Shown: in pieces, positions 36,649 to 43,994 of the stretch | Numbering within the stretch: position 1 is the stretch's first letter | Layout of the letters: each line of letters opens with the position of its first letter | Assembly (NCBI GenBank): GCA_011390955.1 | Contig: JAABRM010000022.1 | Location: 39,290-103,289, forward strand | Source of the DNA: Oscillatoriales cyanobacterium | Lineage (GTDB): Bacteria; Cyanobacteriota; Cyanobacteriia; Cyanobacteriales; Laspinemataceae | DNA: 64,000 nt | Direction of reading: 5' to 3' | The notes under the pieces: generated by a model | What the model was told of the DNA's origin: nothing | The model's input: only the letters and a program-made list of their open reading frames with translations | Databases searched by the model: none | Made by a program: the position numbers and the translations under genes

Positions 36649-38031
36649 TTATTTGGCACAGCGAAATCCGACAAAGATTTGCCGAATCCAAGGGTGATAC
36701 CAGTTGCGAAAACTGCCCCGGATGACCCAAGGACGAGTGACACAACTGCCTCCTCGGAGGACTTGATGTTGATTGTCAAAATATGTCATGGAATATCCCG
36801 GATAGGGATAAGCTTCAAAGCCCGGATATCCGGCAAATTTGCTGGCTGTCCACTCCCAGACATTGCCCAGCATATCGTAGCAGCCGTAGGGACTGATGCC
36901 CTGTGGGTAGGCATCAACTGGGGTGGTTGGCGGCCAGGGAGACTCTTCGATGAAACCGTTGTGGTTACACAGATGAGGTTGCGGGGGTTCGTTGCCCCAA
37001 GGGTAGATTTGCTGTTGTTGAACGTGCGGGTTCCAACAGGCAGCTTTTTCCCATTCCGCTTCCGTGGGCAGTCGTTTGCCGACGAAGTTGGCGAATGCTT
37101 CGGCTTCGTACCAACTGACTCCACAGACGGGGTGGCGATACAGCAACCGGGTTTCTTCAGGAGACAGGTTCAAAATTTTTTTGGCGGTTTCCAGCTTCCA
37201 GGGCCAGTACAAGGGTTCGGTGATTAATTCTTCTTGTCGCCACTGCCATCCGGCTTCAGACCAATATTGCGGGTTTTCATAGCCCCCGGCAGCGATGAAT
37301 TGCTGGTATTGACCCTGGGTGACTGGGTAGCGATCGATGTGGTAGGCGGGGATATGATGAAGATGACGGGGACGCTCGTTGTCGCCAGCAGCGATCGCGT
37401 CAGACCCTTGGTACGAGATACCGCAGGCGGGGATTTCTACCATATCGTCATCTCCGCCGGAAAGAGGAGAGAGGAGAAAGGAGAGGGTCTCTCGAGCATC
37501 TATGCATCTATGCATCTCTTTTCTCTTTTCTATGCACTCTTTTCTTTCTTCGGGTTTGTCCACAAGACCTTGGGGGTGAGATTTTTGCTTGAGTTGCAGC
37601 AGAAACGAGATGGTTTCACAATGTTGGCTTTCATGTTGCAGGATGAAGTGCCAGAGACGTTCTTGGGTTTCAATGGGCGCAACTTCTAGGTATTGCCAGA
37701 CTTTTTGCCGAATCAGTTCTAGGTTTTGGCAGGTTTCTGTCAAGGTGGGTAGGTTGGTTCGTTGGTTTTTGGGTAGGCGATCGGCGGCATATAGTTGGTG
37801 ATATTGGGGAAATATCGGCGGCTGTTTGGCACAGTGTGAAAGCAACCACAGGGCTTCGGTGTAGCCAATGTGACCTAAGTGCCAACCCACGGGACTGAAG
37901 TCAGGGTGGATTTGCTGGCGAAATGTTTCATCGTCTAAGGTGGCGAAGATTTTCAAGGTGCTGGCGCGACATTGCTCCATTGCGAACCGCAGGTGTTGTC
38001 TGGTTTGGGTGGTTTCAGATAGGGATGACAT
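36649..38031 (-). CDS. egtB: Ergothioneine sulfoxide synthase-type EgtB (DinB + FGE-sulfatase domains)
   Basis: 460 aa. N-terminal DinB-like four-helix domain with iron-ligand pattern: H54 (HLGHIG) and HESQHCE (H133, H137, HxxxHxE). The C-terminal formylglycine-enzyme-like domain ends in WEWTASKFAGYPGF, VLRGGSCVTRP and RNWYHPWIRQIFVGFRCA. This is the architecture of EgtB, which joins hercynine and a cysteine or gamma-glutamylcysteine with O2. The gene overlaps egtC by 17 bp, supporting the assignment. Between the domains (about residues 150-185) is a Lys/Glu/Arg-rich stretch encoded by purine-rich DNA with GCATCTAT repeats, probably a local expansion. EgtD is not in the window. Confidence 0.86.
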   Translation of the reverse strand: MSSLSETTQTRQHLRFAMEQCRASTLKIFATLDDETFRQQIHPDFSPVGWHLGHIGYTEALWLLSHCAKQPPIFPQYHQLYAADRLPKNQRTNLPTLTETCQNLELIRQKVWQYLEVAPIETQERLWHFILQHESQHCETISFLLQLKQKSHPQGLVDKPEERKECIEKRKEMHRCIDARETLSFLLSPLSGGDDDMVEIPACGISYQGSDAIAAGDNERPRHLHHIPAYHIDRYPVTQGQYQQFIAAGGYENPQYWSEAGWQWRQEELITEPLYWPWKLETAKKILNLSPEETRLLYRHPVCGVSWYEAEAFANFVGKRLPTEAEWEKAACWNPHVQQQQIYPWGNEPPQPHLCNHNGFIEESPWPPTTPVDAYPQGISPYGCYDMLGNVWEWTASKFAGYPGFEAYPYPGYSMTYFDNQHQVLRGGSCVTRPWVIRGSFRNWYHPWIRQIFVGFRCAK

Positions 38032-38854
38032 GAGTTTCCAGGTTGTTTGTGATGGTCAGCAGGCTTTGGGGCTGGCAGAGATGCCAATCCCCGGCGAATA
38101 AGGGTTCTGAGGCGATGATGATGGATTGGGGAAACCGAGGATGGTTGGCGGTTCGGTATAGGGTTGGCGGTTCGGTGTTGATAGCGTAGCGACTGGCGAT
38201 GATTTCACGCCCGTTGCTGACGATCAGGTTGGCAGATATTTTGATTGGGCGATCGGTGGCTAAGTTTTTTAGGCTGGTGAGGGCGTCTTTGAGGGCGACG
38301 GTCATTAGTTCTAAGGAAGGTTGCAGCCCTTCTTCACCCTCGCGATCGTCCCGCAGGTGGGTCTGGACGTGATTTCGTAGGTGATGAATGAATAGGGCAA
38401 AGATATGCTCTGAGTCGGTGCTACCGCCGATTAGTTGGTAAGCGGTGTCGTTAAGTTGGTTGCGGATGGGTCGATAGAGGGTGTGGCGGAAGTTTTCGAT
38501 GAAGCCGTTGTGAGTGAAGAGGATATGACCATGTTTGAAGGGCTGGCAGTTACTCAGGTCTGTGGGTTGTCCGGGGGTGGCGCTGCGAATGTTGGCTAGG
38601 ATGCAGTTTGATTGGATGTAGCGGCTGAGTTCTGGGAGGTTGATGTCACTCCAGATGGGTAGGATGTTTTTGTAGGTGAAGGGGTCGGTGTCTGTCGTTG
38701 GGCGATACCAGCCAATACCAAAGCCGTCGGCGTTAACTACTCCAGAGGTCATTTCTCGTGGCTGGTAGCTTTGCACAATTAAAGAGTGTTCTGGTTCTTC
38801 GAGTAGGGGATTTAGAGTAATTGGCTGGCCTAAGTAGCCTAATAATCGACACAT
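38015..38854 (-). CDS. egtC: EgtC-type class II glutamine amidotransferase
   Basis: 279 aa. It starts MCRLLGYLG, so Cys2 becomes the N-terminal nucleophile of an Ntn-hydrolase. The class II motifs are there: VVNADGFGIGWY, ILANIRSATPG, HILFTHNGFIENF and GSTDSEHIFALF. EgtC removes glutamate from gamma-glutamyl-hercynyl-cysteine sulfoxide in ergothioneine synthesis. The downstream egtB starts within its last codons (17-bp overlap), implying translational coupling. The ATG is 5-7 bp from heptamer-repeat sequence (leader ends CCAACAAAATT) and has no Shine-Dalgarno. Confidence 0.88.
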   Translation of the reverse strand: MCRLLGYLGQPITLNPLLEEPEHSLIVQSYQPREMTSGVVNADGFGIGWYRPTTDTDPFTYKNILPIWSDINLPELSRYIQSNCILANIRSATPGQPTDLSNCQPFKHGHILFTHNGFIENFRHTLYRPIRNQLNDTAYQLIGGSTDSEHIFALFIHHLRNHVQTHLRDDREGEEGLQPSLELMTVALKDALTSLKNLATDRPIKISANLIVSNGREIIASRYAINTEPPTLYRTANHPRFPQSIIIASEPLFAGDWHLCQPQSLLTITNNLETHVIPI

Positions 38855-39153
38855 AATTTTGTTGGTTGTTTGTTATTGGTTGTTTGTTATTGGTTATTTG
38901 AGCGTTCGCGAAGCGGTGCGGATGCACTATCGCGAAGCGGTGCGGATGCACTTTCGCTTGAATCTGTTTGATTTTGGGAAAGCATTGTATGACACTTCGG
39001 GGGTACAAGGGGAAAAGCGATCGCATATTTTTAGATTTGGTAGATTTGGTAGATTTGGCTGACCCACTTTGATACTTGACATAGATACTTGACATATTAC
39101 AATTTATGCTACAAAATAATACATAGCCTCCCACCATATCAAAGGAGGGTGTT
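38855..39153. other. Gap between divergent egtC and nucleotidyltransferase genes
   Basis: Left end is a short heptamer stretch (TTGTTGGTTGTTTGTTATTGG, 38860-38897). Next is a tandem pair CGCGAAGCGGTGCGGATGCACT (about 38908-38952), then GATTTGGTA repeats near 39038-39057. Right end has GATACTTGACATA repeated twice (39068-39092) and AATTTATGCTACAAAAT, which may hold a promoter (TTGACA at about 39085, TACAAA near 39110) for the nucleotidyltransferase. Confidence 0.6.
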
Positions 39154-40089
39154 ATGGCTGAGACGATCCAATTTAATTTAATTTTGCCCGTGGGAACCCA
39201 GGTGGTGACTCGCATTGCCATTGGAGATGCAGGACGTCAGCAATTCTATCCATCTGGTGCAGTTGGGGTGATTGTGAAAGCGCCGAGGGATCATAGTCAT
39301 GCTTATCGGGTGCAATTTCCTGATGGGGGAGAAGTTTCTTTGGCGCGATCGCAGCTAACCATCCGCAAAAATTGGCAAAAACAGGGACTCTCTTTACCGG
39401 AAAATTCTTTAGATCAAGACCTAAATGATTATGTAATTTATCGTTGTATTGTCGGATCAAAAGCCTTTGGTTTAGATCGTGCAGAATCAGACAGCGATCG
39501 CCGAGGCATTTACTTACCTCCTGCTTCCTGGCAATGGTCGCTTTATGGAGTTCCAGAACAACTGGATTATAAAGATACGGAAGAATGTTACTGGGAACTG
39601 CAAAAGTTTCTCAACCTGGCTTTAAAAGCTAACCCAAATGTTTTGGAATGTCTCTATACTCCCTTGGTGGAAACGGTGACACCCTTGGCCGCAGAATTGT
39701 TAGAAATTCGGGAAGTTTTTCTCTCTAAGTTAATCTACCAAACTTACAATGGCTATGTGATGTCTCAGTTCAAAAAATTAGAACAAGACATCCGTAATCA
39801 TCAAACAATTAAATGGAAACACGCTATGCACCTAATTCGGCTTTTATTGTCTGGCATTACGGTGCTAAAAGATGGTTTTGTCCCAGTAAAAATTGAGCGT
39901 TATCGAGCCGAGTTATTAGCAATTCGACGAGGGGAAGTTTCTTGGCAGGAGGTTAACCAGTGGCGACTTAGTTTACACTCTTTGTTCGATCGGGTGTTCG
40001 TGGAAACGAAATTGCCTGAACGTCCTAATTACGCAAAAGCTAATGACTTTTTGATTAAAGCCCGTCGCAGCATGGTTGATGCAATTTAA
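39154..40089 (+). CDS. Predicted nucleotidyltransferase (COG3541-like) with N-terminal beta domain
   Basis: 311 aa, preceded by a strong AAAGGAGGG 5 bp before the ATG. Residues about 10-70 form a small beta-barrel-like module (GDAGRQQFYPSGAVGVIVKAP...FPDGGEVSLARSQLTI). The Pol-beta-type core has G101-S102, then F-G, then D113-S-D115-R-R-G (GSKAFGLDRAESDSDRRG), the metal-binding signature of the superfamily. The C-terminal helical part contains KWKHAMHLIRLLLSGITVLKDG. Such enzymes transfer a nucleotide to RNA, protein or small molecules; the target is unknown. It belongs to a group with a paralogue (40386), a DUF7873-like protein (41188) and the permuted tRNA-like RNA unit. Confidence 0.8.
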   Translation: MAETIQFNLILPVGTQVVTRIAIGDAGRQQFYPSGAVGVIVKAPRDHSHAYRVQFPDGGEVSLARSQLTIRKNWQKQGLSLPENSLDQDLNDYVIYRCIVGSKAFGLDRAESDSDRRGIYLPPASWQWSLYGVPEQLDYKDTEECYWELQKFLNLALKANPNVLECLYTPLVETVTPLAAELLEIREVFLSKLIYQTYNGYVMSQFKKLEQDIRNHQTIKWKHAMHLIRLLLSGITVLKDGFVPVKIERYRAELLAIRRGEVSWQEVNQWRLSLHSLFDRVFVETKLPERPNYAKANDFLIKARRSMVDAI

Positions 40090-40385
40090 AAAGGCGATCA
40101 AAGGGCGATCGAAGAGCGATAAAAGGGCGATCGCCCCATAAAAAACATCGTTATTGGTTATTGGTTATTTGTTGTTTGGCAAATACTAATAACAACCAAC
40201 AACAGGGAACAGGGAACAGGGAAAAGGGGAAAACAATTAACAATTAACAATTGATAATTGACAATTAAAAATAATTATCAATTATCAATTATCAATTATC
40301 AATTGTTAATTATCAATTATCAATTATCAATTACACCCCAACCAACAACCAACAACCAACAACCAACAACCAATAACCAATAATT
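40090..40385. repeat. Composite heptamer element before the second nucleotidyltransferase
   Basis: After GGGCGATCG-type repeats (40097-40137) come TTATTGG heptamers, CAGGGAA units, AATTAAC/TTGATAA heptamers and their complement, then the junction TTACACCCCAACCAAC and AACCAAC heptamers that end 6 bp before the ATG at 40386. The same composite occurs in reverse at 42405-42560 and forward at 50520-50650. Confidence 0.88.
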
Positions 40386-41150
40386 ATGAATCAACATTTA
40401 TTAAAAATTGTAAAGCCTCAGCCTTATCCGTTATTATTTATGACCATTAGCGGTTCACATTTATATGGGTTTTCATCAGCGGATTCAGATTATGATTTAC
40501 GGGGGGTACATATTTTACCTATCCGAGAAATTATTGGCTTAAATCCCGCACAGGAAACCATAGAACTGTCACAAATTACAGCGGATAGATTACAAATCGA
40601 TCTGGTGACTCACGATTTGAAAAAGTTTTTGGGAATGTTACTGAAAAAAAATGGCTATGTTTTAGAACAGTTGTATTCGCCCCTGGTGGTGACAAGCACT
40701 CCAGAACATGAAGAACTGAAAGAAATTGCCACAAGTTGTATCACTCGTTACCACTCCCATCATTATTTTGGCTTTGCTCGGACTCAATGGCAACTTTTTC
40801 TGAAAGAAAATCCACCAAGAGTAAAACCTCTTCTCTATGTATTTAGAGTGTTATTGACCGGCATACATTTGATGCAAACTGGTAAAATAGAAGCTAACAT
40901 TCTCCAGTTAAACCAGCAGTTTAATCTGGCTTATATTCCTGAATTAGTTGAGCGAAAAATATCGGGGGGCGAACAATCGGAATTAAATGCGGCTGATATA
41001 GACTTTTATCAGAGAGAATATGAGCGACTTTACCAAGAGTTAGAGGCGGCTTTCGCCGCGAGTCATTTACCCGCCGTTCCCAATTGTCAACAAATATTAA
41101 GTGACTGGTTGGTGAGGGTTAGATTAGACCAAAAGTCAGGTTACACTTAA
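40386..41150 (+). CDS. Predicted nucleotidyltransferase (COG3541-like), paralogue
   Basis: 254 aa. Core signature GSHLYGFSSADSDYDLRGVHILP: G23-S24 followed by D35-x-D37 and RG, all residues needed for two-metal catalysis. A third acidic position may be in LQIDLVTHDLKKFLGMLLKKNGYVLEQLYSPLVV. It resembles the 311-aa protein (shared helical RVLLTGIHLMQTGKIEANI and NPNVLE/NGYVLE segments) but lacks its N-terminal module, so the two have probably specialised. The leader is heptamer repeat without a Shine-Dalgarno. It lies 37 bp upstream of the DUF7873-like gene, an apparent operon. Confidence 0.8.
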   Translation: MNQHLLKIVKPQPYPLLFMTISGSHLYGFSSADSDYDLRGVHILPIREIIGLNPAQETIELSQITADRLQIDLVTHDLKKFLGMLLKKNGYVLEQLYSPLVVTSTPEHEELKEIATSCITRYHSHHYFGFARTQWQLFLKENPPRVKPLLYVFRVLLTGIHLMQTGKIEANILQLNQQFNLAYIPELVERKISGGEQSELNAADIDFYQREYERLYQELEAAFAASHLPAVPNCQQILSDWLVRVRLDQKSGYT

Positions 41151-41187
41151 AGAGACTTAAAAAAGCCAAAAAACTGAGGTGAAACTT

Positions 41188-41919
41188 ATGGCCAAATTAA
41201 ACCAGATTATTGCGGTTGAAAAAGGAATTAAAAGCAAGTCCGTGCAGCAGTTAGCGGAAAGTCAAAAAAACTTGCAAAAAACTTCGTTATTTTCTGGGAT
41301 TGCGCGAACTTATCGCCCGAAAGATGAGGATGGGGAGCAACTGCCCCCAGAGTCGAATAAAGTTCAGGTCAAGGCTGATGCAATTATCCGGGAAACTACG
41401 GAAATTTTGGCCAAACTTTTTGACATTACCGCAACGAAGGACTGGACAAACTGCCATGCGCGGGCGGATGTAGTGGTTGATGGTCAAACTTTGTTAACCC
41501 AAGTGCCGGTGAGTTATTTGCTGTTTTTGGAAAAGCAGTTAACGGATTTACAAGCTTTTCTGAAAAAATTGCCGACTCTCGATCCTTCGGAAACTTGGAA
41601 TTTTGATCCAAATTCTGATTGTTGGGCAACAGAACCAATTCAAACTTTGAAAACGTTTAAGATGCCCCGCAATCACGTTAAGGCGGAAGCTACGGAACAT
41701 CACCCAGCCCAAGTTGAGGTGTATTATGAGGATGTGACGATTGGCTATTGGCGAACGGTAAAATTTTCTGGGGCATTGCCGCAAGCGCGAATTCACGAGT
41801 TAATGAATCGATTAGAAAAGTTGCAGCAAGCGGTTAAGTTTGCTCGCGAGGAAGCGAACAATACTGAGGCGGAAGAACAGCGAGTTGGGGCGAAAATTTT
41901 CCAATATTTGTTTCCCTGA
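41188..41919 (+). CDS. DUF7873-like conserved protein
   Basis: 243 aa from the ATG at 41188 (MAKLNQIIAVEKGIKSKSVQQL), chosen because GAGGTG lies 6 bp upstream. Very polar, cytoplasmic, with conserved-looking blocks SGIARTYRPKDEDGEQLPPES, CHARADVVVDGQTLLTQVPVSYLLFLEKQL, NFDPNSDCWATEPIQTLKT and NHVKAEATEHHPAQVEVYYEDVTIGYWRTVKFSG. From memory this is the family now called DUF7873, seen in phages and bacteria beside such nucleotidyltransferases and RNA-repair genes; I cannot verify that here. Function unknown. It lies 86 bp upstream of the promoter of the permuted tRNA-like unit. Confidence 0.7.
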   Translation: MAKLNQIIAVEKGIKSKSVQQLAESQKNLQKTSLFSGIARTYRPKDEDGEQLPPESNKVQVKADAIIRETTEILAKLFDITATKDWTNCHARADVVVDGQTLLTQVPVSYLLFLEKQLTDLQAFLKKLPTLDPSETWNFDPNSDCWATEPIQTLKTFKMPRNHVKAEATEHHPAQVEVYYEDVTIGYWRTVKFSGALPQARIHELMNRLEKLQQAVKFAREEANNTEAEEQRVGAKIFQYLFP

Positions 41920-42005
41920 CTTCAGTGATATTTGTCTGGGTTTGTTGTCTGGGGTTTAATAGATGCCGTTGGGGAAATAAAAAACCGAATATTTCTCAAA
42001 TATGC

Positions 42006-42034
42006 TTGCATTTTTGGCTGATTTAAGCTATAGT
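42006..42034 (+). promoter_or_regulatory. Promoter of the permuted tRNA-like transcript
   Basis: TTGCAT (42006-42011), 17-bp spacer, TATAGT (42029-42034); expected start near 42041. The sequence downstream encodes no protein but two tRNA-like folds and a terminator, so this is a separate RNA gene promoter. Confidence 0.65.
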
Positions 42035-42081
42035 TAGATTAGAGTACAAGCTAAAGCTAAACCTTTAACTTAAACCGTACT

Positions 42082-42162
42082 GACGTTACAGTGTAGGTTC
42101 GACTCCTACCCCTGCCATTGACTCGGTGGGGTAGCCCAATTGGTAGAGGCGGCGTCCCGTAC
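42082..42162 (+). ncRNA. Circularly permuted tRNA-like RNA A (3' half before 5' half)
   Basis: Parts in order: anticodon 3' strand GACGT (42082-42086), variable TACAGT, T arm GTAGG-TTCGACT-CCTAC (42093-42109), acceptor 3' strand CCCTGCC (42110-42116), A, linker TTGACTC, acceptor 5' strand GGTGGGG (42125-42131), TA, D arm GCCC-AATTGGTAGA-GGC (42134-42150), G, anticodon 5' strand GCGTC (42152-42156). Acceptor (7 bp, two G-U), T (5 bp), D (3 bp) and anticodon (5 bp) stems all form. The T loop is canonical (TTCGACT) and the D loop has GG. The hexamer CCGTAC flanks both open ends (42075-42080 and 42157-42162); one copy plus T81 would make a 7-nt loop with GTA in the anticodon place, though position 33 would be C rather than T. 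No CCA is encoded. Confidence 0.75.
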
Positions 42163-42237
42163 AAATTCAAAATCAACTTATTACTCTAAGCTAAATATTC
42201 ATCGCCGATCGCCTAAACAATCGTTGGGTAATTCCCG

Positions 42238-42309
42238 CGTCGAGATGCTGGCTCATCTCCAGCCTGGGGCTCCAACTTGCCCCGGTAGTTTAATTGGTAA
42301 AATACGACG
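42238..42309 (+). ncRNA. Circularly permuted tRNA-like RNA B (3' half before 5' half)
   Basis: Same order as RNA A: anticodon 3' strand CGTCG (42238-42242), variable AGAT, T stem GCTGG/CCAGC (42247-42263), acceptor 3' strand CTGGGGC (42264-42270), T, CCA (42272-42274), linker ACTT, acceptor 5' strand GCCCCGG (42279-42285), TA, D arm GTTT-AATTGGTA-AAAT (42288-42303), A, anticodon 5' strand CGACG (42305-42309). All four stems pair (acceptor 7 bp with one G-U). The T loop CTCATCT departs from the TTCRANY consensus, so this may not be a normal translating tRNA. Unlike RNA A it carries an internal CCA after the discriminator. The two possible anticodon-loop sides do not share sequence. Confidence 0.7.
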
Positions 42310-42368
42310 TTAACTTTAAGCTAAACCCTGACTTAAATGTGAGGGCGTGTGCAAATGGGCGATATTTT

Positions 42369-42410
42369 AAGACCCGTAGCAGGACAGCGCTACGGGTCTT
42401 TGTTTTTTGT
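42369..42410 (+). terminator. Intrinsic terminator of the permuted tRNA-like unit
   Basis: Perfect 12-bp stem AAGACCCGTAGC / GCTACGGGTCTT with 8-nt loop, followed by TGTTTTTTG. Confidence 0.88.
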
Positions 42411-42600
42411 TGTTGGTTGGTGGTTGGTGGTGGTTGGTGGTTGTTGGTTGTTGGTTGTTGGTTGTTGTTGGGGTGTAATTGATAATTGATAATTGATAAT
42501 TGATAATTGATAGCTTAACATAATTATCAATTATCAATTGTTAATTGTTAATTGTTTCCCCTACACCCTACACCCTATACCCTATACCCTTTTGTTTGGG
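42405..42600. repeat. Composite heptamer element, inverted copy
   Basis: TTGGTGG/TTGTTGG heptamers, the junction GGGGTGTAATTGATAATTG, TTGATAA heptamers with complement, then ACCCTAC/ACCCTAT heptamers. It is the reverse of the composite upstream of 40386, so the second nucleotidyltransferase, the DUF7873-like gene and the RNA unit lie between inverted copies. Confidence 0.88.
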
Positions 42601-42635
42601 GGTGGAGGAAAAGTTAGGAATAACGAATGACGAAT

Positions 42636-43994
42636 TTAAGTTAACGGTAGTAAAATTTCAAATTCAGTGCCCATCCCCAAGCTTGAGGTAAAGTTCAACT
42701 GACCACGGTGTTTTTCTGTGATAATTTGATGGCTAATGGCTAATCCTAGTCCGGTTCCTTTCCCGACTGGCTTGGTGGTGAAGAAGTTGTCAAAAATTCG
42801 TTGCTGAATTTCTGGTTTGATGCCAGGACCATTATCGGCAATTTTAATGGAAATCCAATGATTTTGGTTAATGATTTTTCTAGCGGTGGTAATTTCAATG
42901 GTTGGTTGCCAGCTATCTTCGGTTGTTGGGTTTTCGGCTGTTTCCATTAAGGCATCTAAGGCATTGACAATTAGATTCATTAAGACTTGGCTGATTTGCC
43001 CAGAGTAGCAGTTGAATTCTGGTAATTCTGTGTAGTTTTTGTTGATTTTAATGCCTTTTCTGATGCGGTTGTCTAAGATTAACAGGGTGCTGTCTATACA
43101 TTCATGCAGATTGGCCGGTTGACTGTGGTTGCCATCCATGTGCGAAAAGTTTCTCATGCCGTCGATAATTTTGGTTAAGCGATGAGTGGCTACGTCCAGG
43201 GTTTGCATTACTTTTGGCAAGTCTTGTTGTAAAAAATCAAACTCTATTTCTTCTTTGAGGTTGAGAATTGCTGCCGAGTCTGTTGATAACTCTTTTTGAT
43301 ATGTATTGACTAGGGTTAGTAAGTCTTTAATGTAGTTGACGAGAAAGCCAATGTTGCCACTAATACATTGAACTGGGTTCCTAATTTCGTGGGCAATTCC
43401 CGCGACCATTTGACCTAAGCTGGCGAGTTTTTCGGTTTGAATGAGTTGGGCTTTATTTTGTTCTTTGATTAATTTTGTGGCAAGTTCGTGAATATGGGAT
43501 TGGGCGACTAAGAGTTGATGTACGTCCAAAATTTGGTAACGTCCGGGGGTTAATTCCACGATAATCGGTTCGTTGAGGAGTTCGGGCGATCGCTGTAATA
43601 CCCGACGCGCCGCCATGACAATTAAGGTGTTGCCAGGGAAACTTAAAAACTCCGATTCTGTAAACTTATATAAGGTTTTCAGGGGGCGGCGGGAAAATAA
43701 TTCTAGTCCGTAAGGCCGACTCATCTGTTCTAAGAATTTCCAGCGGGAAATGATGCCGACTAATTGGCCGCGATCGCTTAAAATTGCCCCAGGGATTAAC
43801 GGGTTGTCATAGAAGACTTTAGCAACTTCTTGACCCGGTTTTTCCCAGTCTATTTGAAAGTCATAAAGCTCTAGTTGGTCAATGGTTGAGTCGAGGTGTA
43901 ATTCCCCTGACCGTGTAGGTCGATCGCTGGAATGATGGTGAGAGTTCTGGGTCTGAGATATCTGACCAGGCTCGCGATCGCTTAATAAGACCAT
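42636..43994 (-). CDS. Sensor histidine kinase with CBS-like N-terminal domains
   Basis: 452 aa, no membrane segment. Residues about 35-165 look like a CBS pair (GAILSDRGQLVGIISRWKFLEQM and RYQILDVHQLLVAQS). Next is a HisKA domain with phosphoacceptor H202 in AGIAHEIRNPVQCISGN, then HATPase with N box LMNLIVNALDALM, G1 DNGPGI, F box NFFTTKPVGKG and G2 GTGLGLAIS. A soluble kinase that may sense adenine nucleotides or another ligand through CBS. No response regulator gene is adjacent, so its partner is elsewhere. Confidence 0.88.
   Translation of the reverse strand: MVLLSDREPGQISQTQNSHHHSSDRPTRSGELHLDSTIDQLELYDFQIDWEKPGQEVAKVFYDNPLIPGAILSDRGQLVGIISRWKFLEQMSRPYGLELFSRRPLKTLYKFTESEFLSFPGNTLIVMAARRVLQRSPELLNEPIIVELTPGRYQILDVHQLLVAQSHIHELATKLIKEQNKAQLIQTEKLASLGQMVAGIAHEIRNPVQCISGNIGFLVNYIKDLLTLVNTYQKELSTDSAAILNLKEEIEFDFLQQDLPKVMQTLDVATHRLTKIIDGMRNFSHMDGNHSQPANLHECIDSTLLILDNRIRKGIKINKNYTELPEFNCYSGQISQVLMNLIVNALDALMETAENPTTEDSWQPTIEITTARKIINQNHWISIKIADNGPGIKPEIQQRIFDNFFTTKPVGKGTGLGLAISHQIITEKHRGQLNFTSSLGMGTEFEILLPLT

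Noticed and set aside
36494..36779. Open frames between the InrS-like gene and egtB
   Set aside because: Repeat translation running into the antisense of egtB.
37234..37689. 151-aa frame antisense to egtB
   Set aside because: Fully inside the opposite strand of a gene with clear domains.
38733..39221. 162-aa minus-strand frame over the start of egtC and of the nucleotidyltransferase gene
   Set aside because: Overlaps two supported genes and repeats; composition unlike a protein.
39154..41150. tRNA CCA-adding enzymes
   Set aside because: The nucleotidyltransferase signature is of the COG3541-like kind, and the neck/body motifs of CCA enzymes are absent.
42082..42309. Ordinary intron-containing tRNA genes
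   Set aside because: The 5' half of RNA A (GGTGGGG) cannot pair with the 3' half of RNA B (CTGGGGC). Each half pairs only with the partner encoded before it, so the order is permuted rather than interrupted.
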